The translations under genes and the position numbers were made by a program. The notes under the pieces are model-generated. The model was not told the origin of the DNA and did no database searches. It saw nothing but the letters and a program-made list of their open reading frames with translations. 64,000 nt of DNA. It comes from Lentisphaera profundi. Its GTDB lineage: Bacteria; Verrucomicrobiota; Lentisphaeria; Lentisphaerales; Lentisphaeraceae. The stretch covers positions 2,480,001 through 2,544,000 of the forward strand of contig NZ_CP117811.1 of the NCBI RefSeq assembly GCF_028728065.1, written 5' to 3'. Positions 53,656-62,334 of this stretch are shown here, one piece after another (positions within the stretch are counted from its first letter, which is position 1; every line of letters starts with the position of its first letter).

Positions 53656-55101
53656 ATGTACGATACTCTTTTTCCCGAATATTTCATCGAGGAATTACGG
53701 CAAACTATAGGAATTTTATGCGGACCATTGAAGATTGCGGGGCAAATCATACTTCGTCCTGAATTTCAAGAGATCAAAAAGGCAATTGAAGATGATCAAC
53801 TTCAGTTGAGTAAAGATAGAGCCGCCACTAGAAACCGCGAGTTTAAAAACAGCTCTACCCAAAAACACCCCCCAGCTGAATTGGTGGTGGCGTTGTTCAT
53901 AGCCCGTCACTTTTATGATAATTGTTACGGTGAACGAGGCTATAGTATGCTATGTGAGAATAGTTCCTTGCAGCAGTTTATTGGGCGCTTGGGCATAGGA
54001 AGCTTCCCTTCACGCAATACGATTCATGAACAAGTCTCTGCTCTTTCTGAGAAGACCCTTAATCTTTTTCATCAAGCTATTTTGAACTGCGTTAAGGAGT
54101 GTGGCCTGGATGATTTTTCAGCAGTGATTATTGATTCTACAGCCATTAAGGCCGATTCAGCGTGGCCTGTCGATAGTCAATTACTAAAGAACCTTAGTTG
54201 TAAAATGATGAAAAATATCAGTGACGTTCATGATCAGCTTCCCTGTGTTGAGCGCAGAAAGATCCCTCTCAAACGCCTGCAAAATTACTGTGATTATATG
54301 AGTAAACTGGATTTCGAGATCTCTATGCTTAAAGGAAAAAAAGGAGCAAGAAAAATGAGGCAAAAGTTTTATACGCAAGAACTTTTACCGAGGTGCCGAA
54401 AATTTATTATTCGCCTGGAGAAGACTCTTCCTCAAATTAAACAACACTGTGAAAGTGCCAAAGTTCTGATGATTGACGAATGTCTATCTCGCTTCATAGA
54501 TAAAGTTTTGATGGTTGAACATCGCTTCAACATGGCTCCTAAGGACTACGATACGAAGACGGCACGGAAAATTTACAGCATGAGTGATAATGATGCAGCA
54601 TTTATTAAAAAGGGTGGTCGAGAAACCGTATTTGGCTACCGACCAAATTTCGCCTTTAGTGCCAATGGTTTTCTGACATCATTCACCCTAGAATCTGGAA
54701 ATACTAGTGACAGCAAGGCCTTCAGTAATTGCCTTGATGAAAATAAAAAGATGACGGGCGAGACCGCAATGATGATCAGTGTGGATGACGGATATAGCTC
54801 TGCCGCCAATTTAGATGATGCCATCGAAAAAGGGGCGACATTAGTCAGTGTTAGTGGCTCAAAGGGAAAGAAGCTCTTAGGAGAAGATATTTATGAGAGT
54901 GAAAACTACCAACTTGCGAGAAATATCCGATCAATTTCCGAAGCAGGTATTTCAAAGCTGAAGAACTATCACAACCTTGAGCGATTTACCGTTTGTGGCT
55001 TAAAGAGGGTTCGTCAAGAAACTCTCATAAGCGCCATAGGATTCAACTTGGAAAGGATCTGCCAGTTATTATGTCAAATAGAGATTGAGGTCGCCGCATA
55101 G
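53656..55101 (+). CDS. DDE transposase (IS5/IS1182-like)
   Basis: 481 residues from the ATG at 53656; a GTG at 53644 lies within the ribosome-site arm. An N-terminal helical region is followed by a DDE core: first Asp in VIIDSTAIKAD, second in SVDDGYSSAANLDD, and a Glu in SEAGISKLKNYHNLERF near the C-terminus. It resembles IS1182-type transposases in length and order, but the assignment is from memory. The frame is intact. It ends 16 bases inside the IS right end. Confidence 0.85.
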   Translation: MYDTLFPEYFIEELRQTIGILCGPLKIAGQIILRPEFQEIKKAIEDDQLQLSKDRAATRNREFKNSSTQKHPPAELVVALFIARHFYDNCYGERGYSMLCENSSLQQFIGRLGIGSFPSRNTIHEQVSALSEKTLNLFHQAILNCVKECGLDDFSAVIIDSTAIKADSAWPVDSQLLKNLSCKMMKNISDVHDQLPCVERRKIPLKRLQNYCDYMSKLDFEISMLKGKKGARKMRQKFYTQELLPRCRKFIIRLEKTLPQIKQHCESAKVLMIDECLSRFIDKVLMVEHRFNMAPKDYDTKTARKIYSMSDNDAAFIKKGGRETVFGYRPNFAFSANGFLTSFTLESGNTSDSKAFSNCLDENKKMTGETAMMISVDDGYSSAANLDDAIEKGATLVSVSGSKGKKLLGEDIYESENYQLARNIRSISEAGISKLKNYHNLERFTVCGLKRVRQETLISAIGFNLERICQLLCQIEIEVAA

Positions 55102-55117
55102 AATGTCGGAGTGCATC

Positions 55118-55123
55118 TACCTA
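55118..55123 (+). repeat. Target-site duplication, right copy
   Basis: TACCTA, directly after the right inverted repeat, matching 53518-53523. Confidence 0.9.
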
Positions 55124-55729
55124 CAAAAAATGAATGGCATCTACTTCATTCCTTTATTTGCCGTGATTGTTGTTGGTATGTTAAGTAAAAAAGTCCCGTC
55201 AATTGCAGCTAAAGTTGGCTTAGCTATTGGTTTCACAATTATTCCAATTGGTTATTTTGTCCCCATGGGATCAAAACTTAATGATGCTGGAGAGAAAATC
55301 AGTATCTACCTTTCTGGTGACATCATTAATGGTTTCCACTTCCTTGGTATTTCCTTCGCAATCATTATCGTTGCAATGCTCATCATTGGCGCCATCGCTC
55401 CACGCAAAACCGCTTTCATTCAAGAAGACGTAAAAGCAGTTGATATGACGGAATGGAAACACGCCAAACTTACTGGTGGAATTTTAGTAGTCTTAGTTGC
55501 TATTATTTACGGTATCTTCGCCGATTTCTCAGCGCTAAGCAAAGATCACAATAACCCTGAAGGACGAGCCAAATACGAGGCTGCTCAAGAAGCCGCGAAG
55601 ATTAGAAAAAAAGCTGCCGAAGGAAAATCTTCCACAATTGAATCTACTACTGAGCAATCTATGGATATAACGGTACCTAAAGACACCGATGCACCATCAA
55701 CTCCTACAGTAGAGGCCCCTACAAAATAA
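55124..55729 (+). pseudogene. Sodium:solute symporter gene, 3' part
   Basis: The last 201 codons of the interrupted symporter, in frame with the 5' part once the IS is removed. It contains the final membrane helices (IYFIPLFAVIVVGML, VGLAIGFTIIPIGYF, FAIIIVAMLIIGAI, GGILVVLVAIIYGIF) and a Ser/Thr/Pro-rich cytoplasmic tail. An in-frame start codon in the IS (55085) could allow a short product, but the missing core would leave it non-functional. Confidence 0.9.
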
Positions 55730-55744
55730 TAATCTAAACAAAAT

Positions 55745-55772
55745 GAAAGCCTCATTCTATAATGAGGCTTTC
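55745..55772. terminator. Hairpin between symporter and galK
   Basis: GAAAGCCTCATT (55745-55756) pairs perfectly with AATGAGGCTTTC (55761-55772), loop CTAT. There is no T run rightward. It could stop symporter transcripts, or set the level of galK by hiding GAGG in the right arm (55764-55767), the only candidate ribosome site for galK. Confidence 0.6.
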
Positions 55773-55783
55773 CAAATATAATT

Positions 55784-56941
55784 ATGAGCCAAAATAATCC
55801 CAAATATTTCACCGACACGTTCGGAATCGAGCCCGAGCTCTTAGCTCAAGCACCTGGTCGCTTAGAAGTTTTAGGTAACCACACCGACTATAACGAGGGC
55901 TTTGTGCTCTCGACTGCCGTTAACTGCACGACACAGATCAGCTTCCGAAAAATCGAAGGCGACAGTTGCCAAGTCACTAGTCCATTCATGAAGGATGGCA
56001 TTCGCGAATTTAATCTCAATGAAATTGACCAAGCTGCAGCTGGGAAAGATTGGACCAACTATATCCGTGGCGTCATTGTGGCACTTAAAAAGAATGGTCA
56101 TTGCGTCACTGCTTTTCAAGCATTAATAACATCTGATGTCCCCTTGTCAGCAGGCATGAGTAGCTCGGCATCTCTGGAAATGGCTCTAGTTACTGGACTT
56201 GATGAATTATTTGCTTTTGGATTGGATAACAAATCTAAAGCACTGATTGGCCAGGCCTGTGAAAACAACTATATCGGTGCGAATACCGGCCTCATGGATC
56301 AACTCACTTCCCTCTCTGGACTCGAAGGTCAATTAGTTATTAGCGAATATCGCAATGTAACAGTTAATCACACCCCTTTGCCCACTGAACTTGCTTTAGT
56401 CGTACTCAATTCCCATGTCGCTCACGACTTAAGTTTAGAATATAATGAACGACGTCAGCAATGTGAAAATGCTGTCGCTACACTTCAAAAATTCAAGCCC
56501 AAGATAAGCGCGCTACGTGATGTGAATTTAGATCAACTCATAAGTCACAAAAATGATCTTGAAGAAAATGATTATAAACGCGCCCTTCATGTTGTGGGCG
56601 AGAACCAACGTGTTCACCAGGCGCAAGAATTTCTAAAGCATGCCGATTACACTGCTTTTGGACAATTGCTTTTCGAGTCACACCAGAGCTCCATGGATAA
56701 CTTCGAAAATTCATGTCCTGAACTTGATCAAATGATAGAAATCGCCAAAGACTCACCCTTATGCCTAGGTGCTCGTCTCAGTGGCGGTGGCTTTGGCGGC
56801 ATCTCTATCCATTTAGTGAAGCACACTGATGCTGAACAATATGCTAAAGAAGCGGCACTTGCATATAAACAGAAAACTGGTAAAGAAACTCAAACAATCA
56901 TCTGCCAAGCTGCTCAAGGCGCGGTCAGTCAAAACATCTAG
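55784..56941 (+). CDS. galK: Galactokinase
   Basis: 385 residues, GHMP kinase phosphorylating galactose at C1. The sugar-binding motif is APGRLEVLGNHTDYNEG; most galactokinases have G-E-H-T-D-Y, so the Glu is replaced by Asn here. The ATP loop is PLSAGMSSSASLE, and motif 3 is LGARLSGGGFGG. Length is standard. galE begins 9 bases after the stop, so galK-galE-USP form one operon. No good ribosome site precedes the ATG apart from GAGG in the upstream hairpin. Confidence 0.94.
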   Translation: MSQNNPKYFTDTFGIEPELLAQAPGRLEVLGNHTDYNEGFVLSTAVNCTTQISFRKIEGDSCQVTSPFMKDGIREFNLNEIDQAAAGKDWTNYIRGVIVALKKNGHCVTAFQALITSDVPLSAGMSSSASLEMALVTGLDELFAFGLDNKSKALIGQACENNYIGANTGLMDQLTSLSGLEGQLVISEYRNVTVNHTPLPTELALVVLNSHVAHDLSLEYNERRQQCENAVATLQKFKPKISALRDVNLDQLISHKNDLEENDYKRALHVVGENQRVHQAQEFLKHADYTAFGQLLFESHQSSMDNFENSCPELDQMIEIAKDSPLCLGARLSGGGFGGISIHLVKHTDAEQYAKEAALAYKQKTGKETQTIICQAAQGAVSQNI

Positions 56942-56950
56942 GAAGTGAAA

Positions 56951-57967
56951 ATGAAAAAAATACTCGTAACAGGTGGTGCAGGTTATATTGGCTCACACAC
57001 TTGCCTTGAACTCCTTAATGCTAACTATGAAGTCGTCATTGTAGATGACCTTTCAAACTCGGTTACAGAATCAATGTCTCGGGTTGAGAAACTGGCTAAT
57101 GGTAAAAAAATATCCTTCCACAAAGTAGACCTTTTAGACAAGCAAGCTTTGAATGACGTATTTGTTAAAGAAGGCAACGTTCATGCTGTGATTCATTTCG
57201 CAGCAAAAAAAGCCGTCGGAGAATCAGTCGAAAAACCTCTTTATTACTACTCCAATAACATCACTGGCTCACTCAATCTTTTTGAAGTCATGAAAGCTAA
57301 CGATGTCAATAAAATTGTCTTCAGTTCCTCTGCAACGGTTTATGGCGACCCTGAATCTGTACCCATCAAAGAAGATGCGCGCATTGGTGCGACCAATCCT
57401 TATGGACACACAAAGGTAATGATGGAGCAAATCCTTATGGACACAGGCAAAGCCACTGATTGGGGCGTTGCTTTACTGCGTTATTTCAATCCTGTGGGAG
57501 CGCATGAGTCTGGTACAATTGGCGAAGATCCTGAATACCCGAATAATCTACTCCCTTTTGTTAGCCAAGTCGCTGCAGGCATTCGTGAACACGTCACTAT
57601 CTTTGGCGATGATTACGATACTCCCGATGGAACTGGCGTACGCGATTACATTCACGTCGTTGACTTAGCTAAAGCCCATGTGAAATCAATTGAGAAACTC
57701 GACACACAAGATAAAGGAACACTCATTTATAACATCGGTACGGGTCGTGGTTATTCTGTCAAAGAAATGGTCGAAGCCTTTCGTAGTGTTTCAGGTCAAG
57801 AAATCAAAGTCATTGTAGGTCCGCGACGTGAAGGTGATATTGGTGAATGTACTGCCGATGCAACTCTTGCCAACAATGAACTCGGATGGTTCGCCAAACA
57901 CGACCTAAACGATATGATTTCTTCTGCTTGGAAATGGCAATCACAAAATCCTAACGGCTACAGATAA
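56951..57967 (+). CDS. galE: UDP-glucose 4-epimerase
   Basis: 338 residues from the ATG at 56951 (GGAAG upstream; the GTG at 56945 would add two). NAD motif TGGAGYIGSHTCLELL, VDDLSNS, the catalytic SSSATVYG with Y-x-x-x-K in NPYGHTKVMME, and LRYFNPVGAHESG. It converts UDP-galactose to UDP-glucose. It lies between galK and the pyrophosphorylase. Confidence 0.97.
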   Translation: MKKILVTGGAGYIGSHTCLELLNANYEVVIVDDLSNSVTESMSRVEKLANGKKISFHKVDLLDKQALNDVFVKEGNVHAVIHFAAKKAVGESVEKPLYYYSNNITGSLNLFEVMKANDVNKIVFSSSATVYGDPESVPIKEDARIGATNPYGHTKVMMEQILMDTGKATDWGVALLRYFNPVGAHESGTIGEDPEYPNNLLPFVSQVAAGIREHVTIFGDDYDTPDGTGVRDYIHVVDLAKAHVKSIEKLDTQDKGTLIYNIGTGRGYSVKEMVEAFRSVSGQEIKVIVGPRREGDIGECTADATLANNELGWFAKHDLNDMISSAWKWQSQNPNGYR

Positions 57968-57981
57968 TCAGGATTAATAAA

Positions 57982-59820
57982 ATGCCTAATATAGATAATA
58001 TGCTTTCTTCAAACCCTGCTTTAAAGGGACTTAAAGATAACTTAGCTCAATTCTCAGAAACGCGTCAAGAACTTATTGCTCAGCTCCTTGTAGCTGGACA
58101 AACTCAACTTTTTGAAAACTGGGATACTCCTGGGGTAAATGATGAGGCTAAAGATGCTTTCCTTACGTCGCTTGAAAAGATAAACACCAACTATCCCGGT
58201 GGTTTAAGCGCCTACATTAGCAATGCTCAAATTCTTCTCGCACAAGCCAAAGAAAGCAAAAACCCATTTGAAGGCCTTAGTCCTGAACAGCCCGACAATG
58301 TCAACCTTTCTGAGTTTGGAGATAAATACGACCATTACGAAACTCTAGGTCTTCAGCAATTCGAAAAAACCGCTATTGTACTCGTGGCTGGTGGCTTAGG
58401 CGAACGCTTAGGCTACAATGGAATCAAACTCGATATTGCAGTAGAAACTCTCGAATCTACTTCTTATCTCGAGCATTATGCATCAAGTATCAAAGCGATG
58501 GAAGCACGCATGACGAACCCACGTCTTCTACCTTTCATCATTATGGTTTCTCAAGATACGGGTCCAAAAACACTCAAGACTCTAGAAAGCAATAATTATT
58601 TCGGTCTACAAAAAGAACAAGTTTTCATCCTTCAACAAGAATTAGTTCCCGCCATTTCCGACAATAATGGCTCTCTTGCACTGAAGAAAACTTATGAATT
58701 AATCCTCAAGCCTCACGGTCATGGCGATATCCACATGCTTTTGTATACTAGTGGACTTGCGGAAAAGTTAGCCAATAAAGGCATTGAGCATTTTGTTTTT
58801 ATTCAAGATACTAATGGACAAGTCATTAATGCACTACCTGCTGCTTTAGGCGTATCTCTTGAAAAAGAGTATGATTTTAACTCGATTGCAGTAAATCGCA
58901 TCCCTGGCGAAGCCGTTGGTGCGCTTGCGAAGTTAGTCGGCCCAAAGGGTGAATTAACCTTAAATGTAGAATATAACCAACTCGATCCTTTATTACGTGA
59001 CACAGTGAGCCCCGAAGGTGATGTCCCTAATGCACAAGGCTTTTCGATGTTCCCAGGTAATATCAACATCCTTTGTATTAGACTGACTTCTTATGTGCGT
59101 ATCCTTAAAGAATCACAAGGAATCATTGCTGAATTCGTTAATCCAAAATATGCGGATGCCAGTAAAACAACCTTCAAAAAACCAACGCGTCTTGAAACCA
59201 TGATGCAGGATCTACCTAAGCTCTTTGGTCCAGGTGAGAAAGTGGGTGTCACAATTTTTGCACGCGAATGGAGCTTCTCTGCGAATAAAAACAATATTGT
59301 TGATGCGGCGGCCAAATATCAAGCGGGTAGCCCACCTGAATCAAGCGCCACGGCCGAAGATCATTTCTACATGGCGGGTCGTAGCAAACTTCAAGAAGCT
59401 GGGATGACGGTCAATGCCGCTGATAATGAATTAATTCTTGGCGTACCTTTTCAACTCGGCCCAAAAGTTATTCTTAGACCTTCTTTTGCAATGACTTTAG
59501 CCGAAGTTCGCAATAAGGTCTCTGGTGGCTCCATCTCTGATCAAGCGAGCTTAATCCTAGATGGAAGAGACATTCATTTAGAAGGACTCGAGCTCAGTGG
59601 CTCTACTGCACTTATCATCAAAGCTTGTGATGGTGCGAAAGTCACTGTGAAAGGTCCATTTAACAACGAAGGGTTCACGCTAGTAAAACTTAGTGAAGAA
59701 GAGCGTTCCCCTGAAAGTACGGTTCCCGAATACTTAAAGATTCGCGCTTATAAATTTGAAAACTCTGGTGCTCAGATCTACGAATTTAATGAACCGGGCG
59801 AGTACACTGTTGAGAACTAA
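57982..59820 (+). CDS. UDP-sugar pyrophosphorylase, plant USP type
   Basis: 612 residues, close to plant USP in length. The nucleotide-binding motif is VLVAGGLGERLGYNGIKLDI (residues 134-150 region). Further stretches strongly resemble plant USP: FIQDTNGQVINALPAALGVS, LNVEYNQLDPLLR, FSMFPGNINILCI and EFVNPKYADASKT. USP makes UDP-sugars from several sugar-1-phosphates, including galactose-1-P, with UTP. In this operon it would replace GalT, which is absent from the window. A C-terminal beta-helix-like part follows. A terminator lies 33 bases after the stop. Confidence 0.9.
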   Translation: MPNIDNMLSSNPALKGLKDNLAQFSETRQELIAQLLVAGQTQLFENWDTPGVNDEAKDAFLTSLEKINTNYPGGLSAYISNAQILLAQAKESKNPFEGLSPEQPDNVNLSEFGDKYDHYETLGLQQFEKTAIVLVAGGLGERLGYNGIKLDIAVETLESTSYLEHYASSIKAMEARMTNPRLLPFIIMVSQDTGPKTLKTLESNNYFGLQKEQVFILQQELVPAISDNNGSLALKKTYELILKPHGHGDIHMLLYTSGLAEKLANKGIEHFVFIQDTNGQVINALPAALGVSLEKEYDFNSIAVNRIPGEAVGALAKLVGPKGELTLNVEYNQLDPLLRDTVSPEGDVPNAQGFSMFPGNINILCIRLTSYVRILKESQGIIAEFVNPKYADASKTTFKKPTRLETMMQDLPKLFGPGEKVGVTIFAREWSFSANKNNIVDAAAKYQAGSPPESSATAEDHFYMAGRSKLQEAGMTVNAADNELILGVPFQLGPKVILRPSFAMTLAEVRNKVSGGSISDQASLILDGRDIHLEGLELSGSTALIIKACDGAKVTVKGPFNNEGFTLVKLSEEERSPESTVPEYLKIRAYKFENSGAQIYEFNEPGEYTVEN

Positions 59821-59852
59821 GCATCTTCATTTAGTATATTAAAAATTAACAT

Positions 59853-59881
59853 AAAGTCATCTCATCTTGAGATGACTTTTT
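59853..59881 (+). terminator. Terminator after the galactose operon
   Basis: AAAGTCATCTCA (59853-59864) pairs perfectly with TGAGATGACTTT (59868-59879), loop TCT, ending in a T run to 59881. Confidence 0.9.
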
Positions 59882-59900
59882 AAGCATTAGGATTCTACAC

Positions 59901-60896
59901 ATGACGACAAGAGTTGCTTTCATTGGCTCGGGCTTTGCACAACAACACATTGCTGCCCTAGCACATATCCCCGAAGTTGAGATTGCCGCTATCTGTAGCC
60001 GCAATGAACAAACCGCACGTCAAATTATTGGCGATCAAAATATCAATTATTATCCCTTTGAAAACTATCTTCAAATGCTTCAGCAGGAAAAGCTCGATGC
60101 AGTTTATATTTGCTTACCTCCCCACCTCCATGGTGAAATAGATATTGCCTGTGCAGAACACGTAAAAGCACTCTTCATAGAGAAGCCTATCGCACTCAGC
60201 TTAGAACTCGCTGATCAACTTAGCCAAACCTTCAAGAAAGCTAATAGCATTGTAAGTGTCGGCTATATGAATCGCTACCGCCCTAATATTATCAATGCAA
60301 AAAATCACTTTTCCAAAAATCCCGCAATCCTTTTCAATGCGGCTTGGAGTGGCGAACTTCCCCCTCCTTACTGGTGGCGAAGACGCGAAATGTCTGGTGG
60401 ACAACTCACTGAACAAGCTACTCACTTGATTGATTCCATTCGCTATATCAGTGGTGAATTCAAAGAGGTACAAGCTTTTTCGACCAGTGGTTTTATTGAT
60501 GATGTTAAAGATTTCAACGTAGATGATGCCATTGTCATGAACTTCCAACTCGAAAGTGGCGCCATTGGGACAGTACAAACTTCATGCTTTAGCAAAGAGC
60601 ACGGCGGAGGCGAACTCGGTATCTACCTAGAGCTGGCCTCTAGAGAGAAGACCTATCGTTTCCATAATCACTGCATGGACCTAGAACTTCAGCATTCTCA
60701 GGCCAATAAAGAGATTTTCAACTCTATTGACAATCCCGTTTTAGCTGAGAATATGGCTTTCTTTGATGCCATTAAAAATGGCTCTCATGAGGCTATTCTT
60801 TCTCCTTATGATGATGCCGTAGAAAGTCTAAAAGTAAGTCTTGCTGCCGATATCTCAATACGAGAAAAACGTTCGGTGGCCCTTGCGAGTCTCTAA
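59901..60896 (+). CDS. Gfo/Idh/MocA-family oxidoreductase
   Basis: 331 residues, NAD(P)-dependent sugar or inositol dehydrogenase fold. The N-terminal Rossmann motif is VAFIGSGFAQQHIAAL, then the catalytic-Lys motif LFIEKPIALSLELA, and the C-terminal half-barrel with EQATHLIDSIRYISGEF. It has its own start after the terminator. The substrate is unknown; after galactose genes and sulfatases a sugar derivative is reasonable but unproven. Confidence 0.92.
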   Translation: MTTRVAFIGSGFAQQHIAALAHIPEVEIAAICSRNEQTARQIIGDQNINYYPFENYLQMLQQEKLDAVYICLPPHLHGEIDIACAEHVKALFIEKPIALSLELADQLSQTFKKANSIVSVGYMNRYRPNIINAKNHFSKNPAILFNAAWSGELPPPYWWRRREMSGGQLTEQATHLIDSIRYISGEFKEVQAFSTSGFIDDVKDFNVDDAIVMNFQLESGAIGTVQTSCFSKEHGGGELGIYLELASREKTYRFHNHCMDLELQHSQANKEIFNSIDNPVLAENMAFFDAIKNGSHEAILSPYDDAVESLKVSLAADISIREKRSVALASL

Positions 60897-60975
60897 TCAA
60901 AAATCTTCAAAATCAAATAAGTTGAAAAAAAACTTAATTTAAATCAATTTTTAAGAGAAAAAATTTTTTTTCCTC

Positions 60976-61015
60976 CAGTTTGGTGTTACCTTTGTCCTGC
61001 AATCGTGCCAAACTG
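60976..61015. promoter_or_regulatory. Inverted repeat upstream of the peroxiredoxin gene
   Basis: CAGTTTGG (60976-60983) and CCAAACTG (61008-61015), an 8-bp perfect inverted repeat with a 24-base spacer, 43 bases before the peroxiredoxin start. It follows a very A/T-rich stretch. It could be a regulator site or a leader stem; no known redox-regulator box was recognised. Confidence 0.35.
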
Positions 61016-61058
61016 TGACACGTCTCATTAAAATTTATGAAATTTAAAGGAATATACC

Positions 61059-61640
61059 ATGGCTGTATTAGTTGGTAAACAAGCTCCAGACTTTAGCGAA
61101 AAAGCTGTAAAAGGTCAAGAAGTCATCGAAAACTTTTCACTCTCACAATTCAAAGGTAAGTACGTAGTACTTTTCTTCTACCCATTAGACTTCACTTTCG
61201 TTTGCCCTACAGAGCTTCACGCTTTCGAAGCAAAACGCGCTGAGTTTGAAGCTAAAGGCGTTGAAGTTGTTGGCGTTTCTACTGACTCATGGTTCTCACA
61301 CCTTGCATGGCTCAACACGCCTAAAAACCAGGGCGGTATCGAAGGCGTTGGTTACCCAATCGTTTCTGATTTCAATAAAACAATCTCAGCTGACTATGAT
61401 GTACTTCTTGGTGGCGGAATGGCTCTTCGTGGTCTTTTCCTCATCGACAAAGCTGGTGTTGTTCAACACCAAGTTGTTAACAATCTTCCACTAGGTCGTA
61501 ATGTTGATGAAGCTCTTCGTATGGTTGACGCACTTCAGTTCTTTGAGAATAACGGCGAAGTTTGCCCAGCAAACTGGACTGAAGGCGATAAAGCTATGAA
61601 GCCAAATGACGCTGGCCTTAAAGAATACTTTGCTGAATAA
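61059..61640 (+). CDS. 2-Cys peroxiredoxin (AhpC/TSA family)
   Basis: 193 residues. The peroxidatic Cys is in FYPLDFTFVCPTEL and the resolving Cys in GEVCPANWTEG near the C-terminus, so it is a typical 2-Cys enzyme that reduces hydrogen peroxide. The G-G-L-G motif appears as LGGGMALRG. It has a strong ribosome site (AAAGGAA), bracketing terminator and strongly biased codons, consistent with high expression. No AhpF reductase gene is adjacent; thioredoxin is the likely reductant. Confidence 0.96.
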   Translation: MAVLVGKQAPDFSEKAVKGQEVIENFSLSQFKGKYVVLFFYPLDFTFVCPTELHAFEAKRAEFEAKGVEVVGVSTDSWFSHLAWLNTPKNQGGIEGVGYPIVSDFNKTISADYDVLLGGGMALRGLFLIDKAGVVQHQVVNNLPLGRNVDEALRMVDALQFFENNGEVCPANWTEGDKAMKPNDAGLKEYFAE

Positions 61641-61660
61641 TCAGTAAGTAAGCTATAAAA

Positions 61661-61685
61661 GCGGAGCTTAGGCTCCGCTTTTTTT
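61661..61685 (+). terminator. Terminator of the peroxiredoxin gene
   Basis: GCGGAGC (61661-61667) and GCTCCGC (61672-61678), loop TTAG, followed by T7. The next gene starts 9 bases later. Confidence 0.95.
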
Positions 61686-61693
61686 ATGCCTCA

Positions 61694-62284
61694 ATGAGTG
61701 AATTCAATACGATAGACTGGTATGACAAGAATGCAGAAAACTGGAGCGTTCTTGCAGATGGTGATGATATGAGTTGGCCTTATTCCGACTTTTTGTCTGC
61801 CCTACCAAAAACACCTGCACACATACTCGACCTCGGTTGTGGCAATGGCCGTGATATACTTTATTTCCAAAAGAAAGGGCACTTTGTCGACGGCATAGAT
61901 GGTTCGAAAGAACTCTGTAAATATGCTGAAAAATCCAGCAATACTCAAATATATCAACAAAATTTCAGTCAGCTAAAACTTAAAAAAAATCACTATGACG
62001 GGATTTTTGCTAATGCCATCCTGATGCATATTGAACCTCAGGATAGAATAAACTTTTTAGATCAAGTTTTTTGCGGACTTTGCAAAAATGGGGTTTTTTA
62101 TGCTCATTATCCAAAAGGCTCCGAAAGTACACTTGCAGATGACGGACGACTTTTACACCTTACACCAGATTGGCCACTCTTAGCTAAGACTTATAACTGG
62201 AACTTAGAACTTCACGAAGGAAGACCACAATTCTTACTGCCCGAAGATCAAAATTGGGAAGTCATTCGGTTTCGTAAAAATTAA
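61694..62284 (+). CDS. Class I SAM-dependent methyltransferase
   Basis: 196 residues. The SAM-binding motif I is HILDLGCGNGRDILYF, followed by GIDGSKEL, and motif IV GIFANAILMHI. It resembles small-molecule or tellurite-resistance-type methyltransferases; the acceptor is unknown. The ATG is 9 bases after the T run of the previous terminator and no ribosome site is visible, so it may be translated from a leaderless or read-through transcript. Confidence 0.88.
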   Translation: MSEFNTIDWYDKNAENWSVLADGDDMSWPYSDFLSALPKTPAHILDLGCGNGRDILYFQKKGHFVDGIDGSKELCKYAEKSSNTQIYQQNFSQLKLKKNHYDGIFANAILMHIEPQDRINFLDQVFCGLCKNGVFYAHYPKGSESTLADDGRLLHLTPDWPLLAKTYNWNLELHEGRPQFLLPEDQNWEVIRFRKN

Positions 62285-62334
62285 ATTAGAGATTACCTTT
62301 CCAAACATTCAACATTTTATTAAGTCCAAAAAAT

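Larger units (their letters stand above)
53524..55117 (+). mobile_element. Insertion sequence, 1594 bp, in the symporter gene
   Basis: The ends are a perfect 14-bp inverted repeat, GATGCACTCCGACA (53524-53537) and TGTCGGAGTGCATC (55104-55117), flanked by a 6-bp duplication TACCTA. Removing 53524-55123 restores the symporter frame: Phe-Gly-Tyr-Leu then Gln-Lys-Met-Asn. Complete ends, an intact duplication and an open transposase frame point to recent insertion. Confidence 0.95.
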
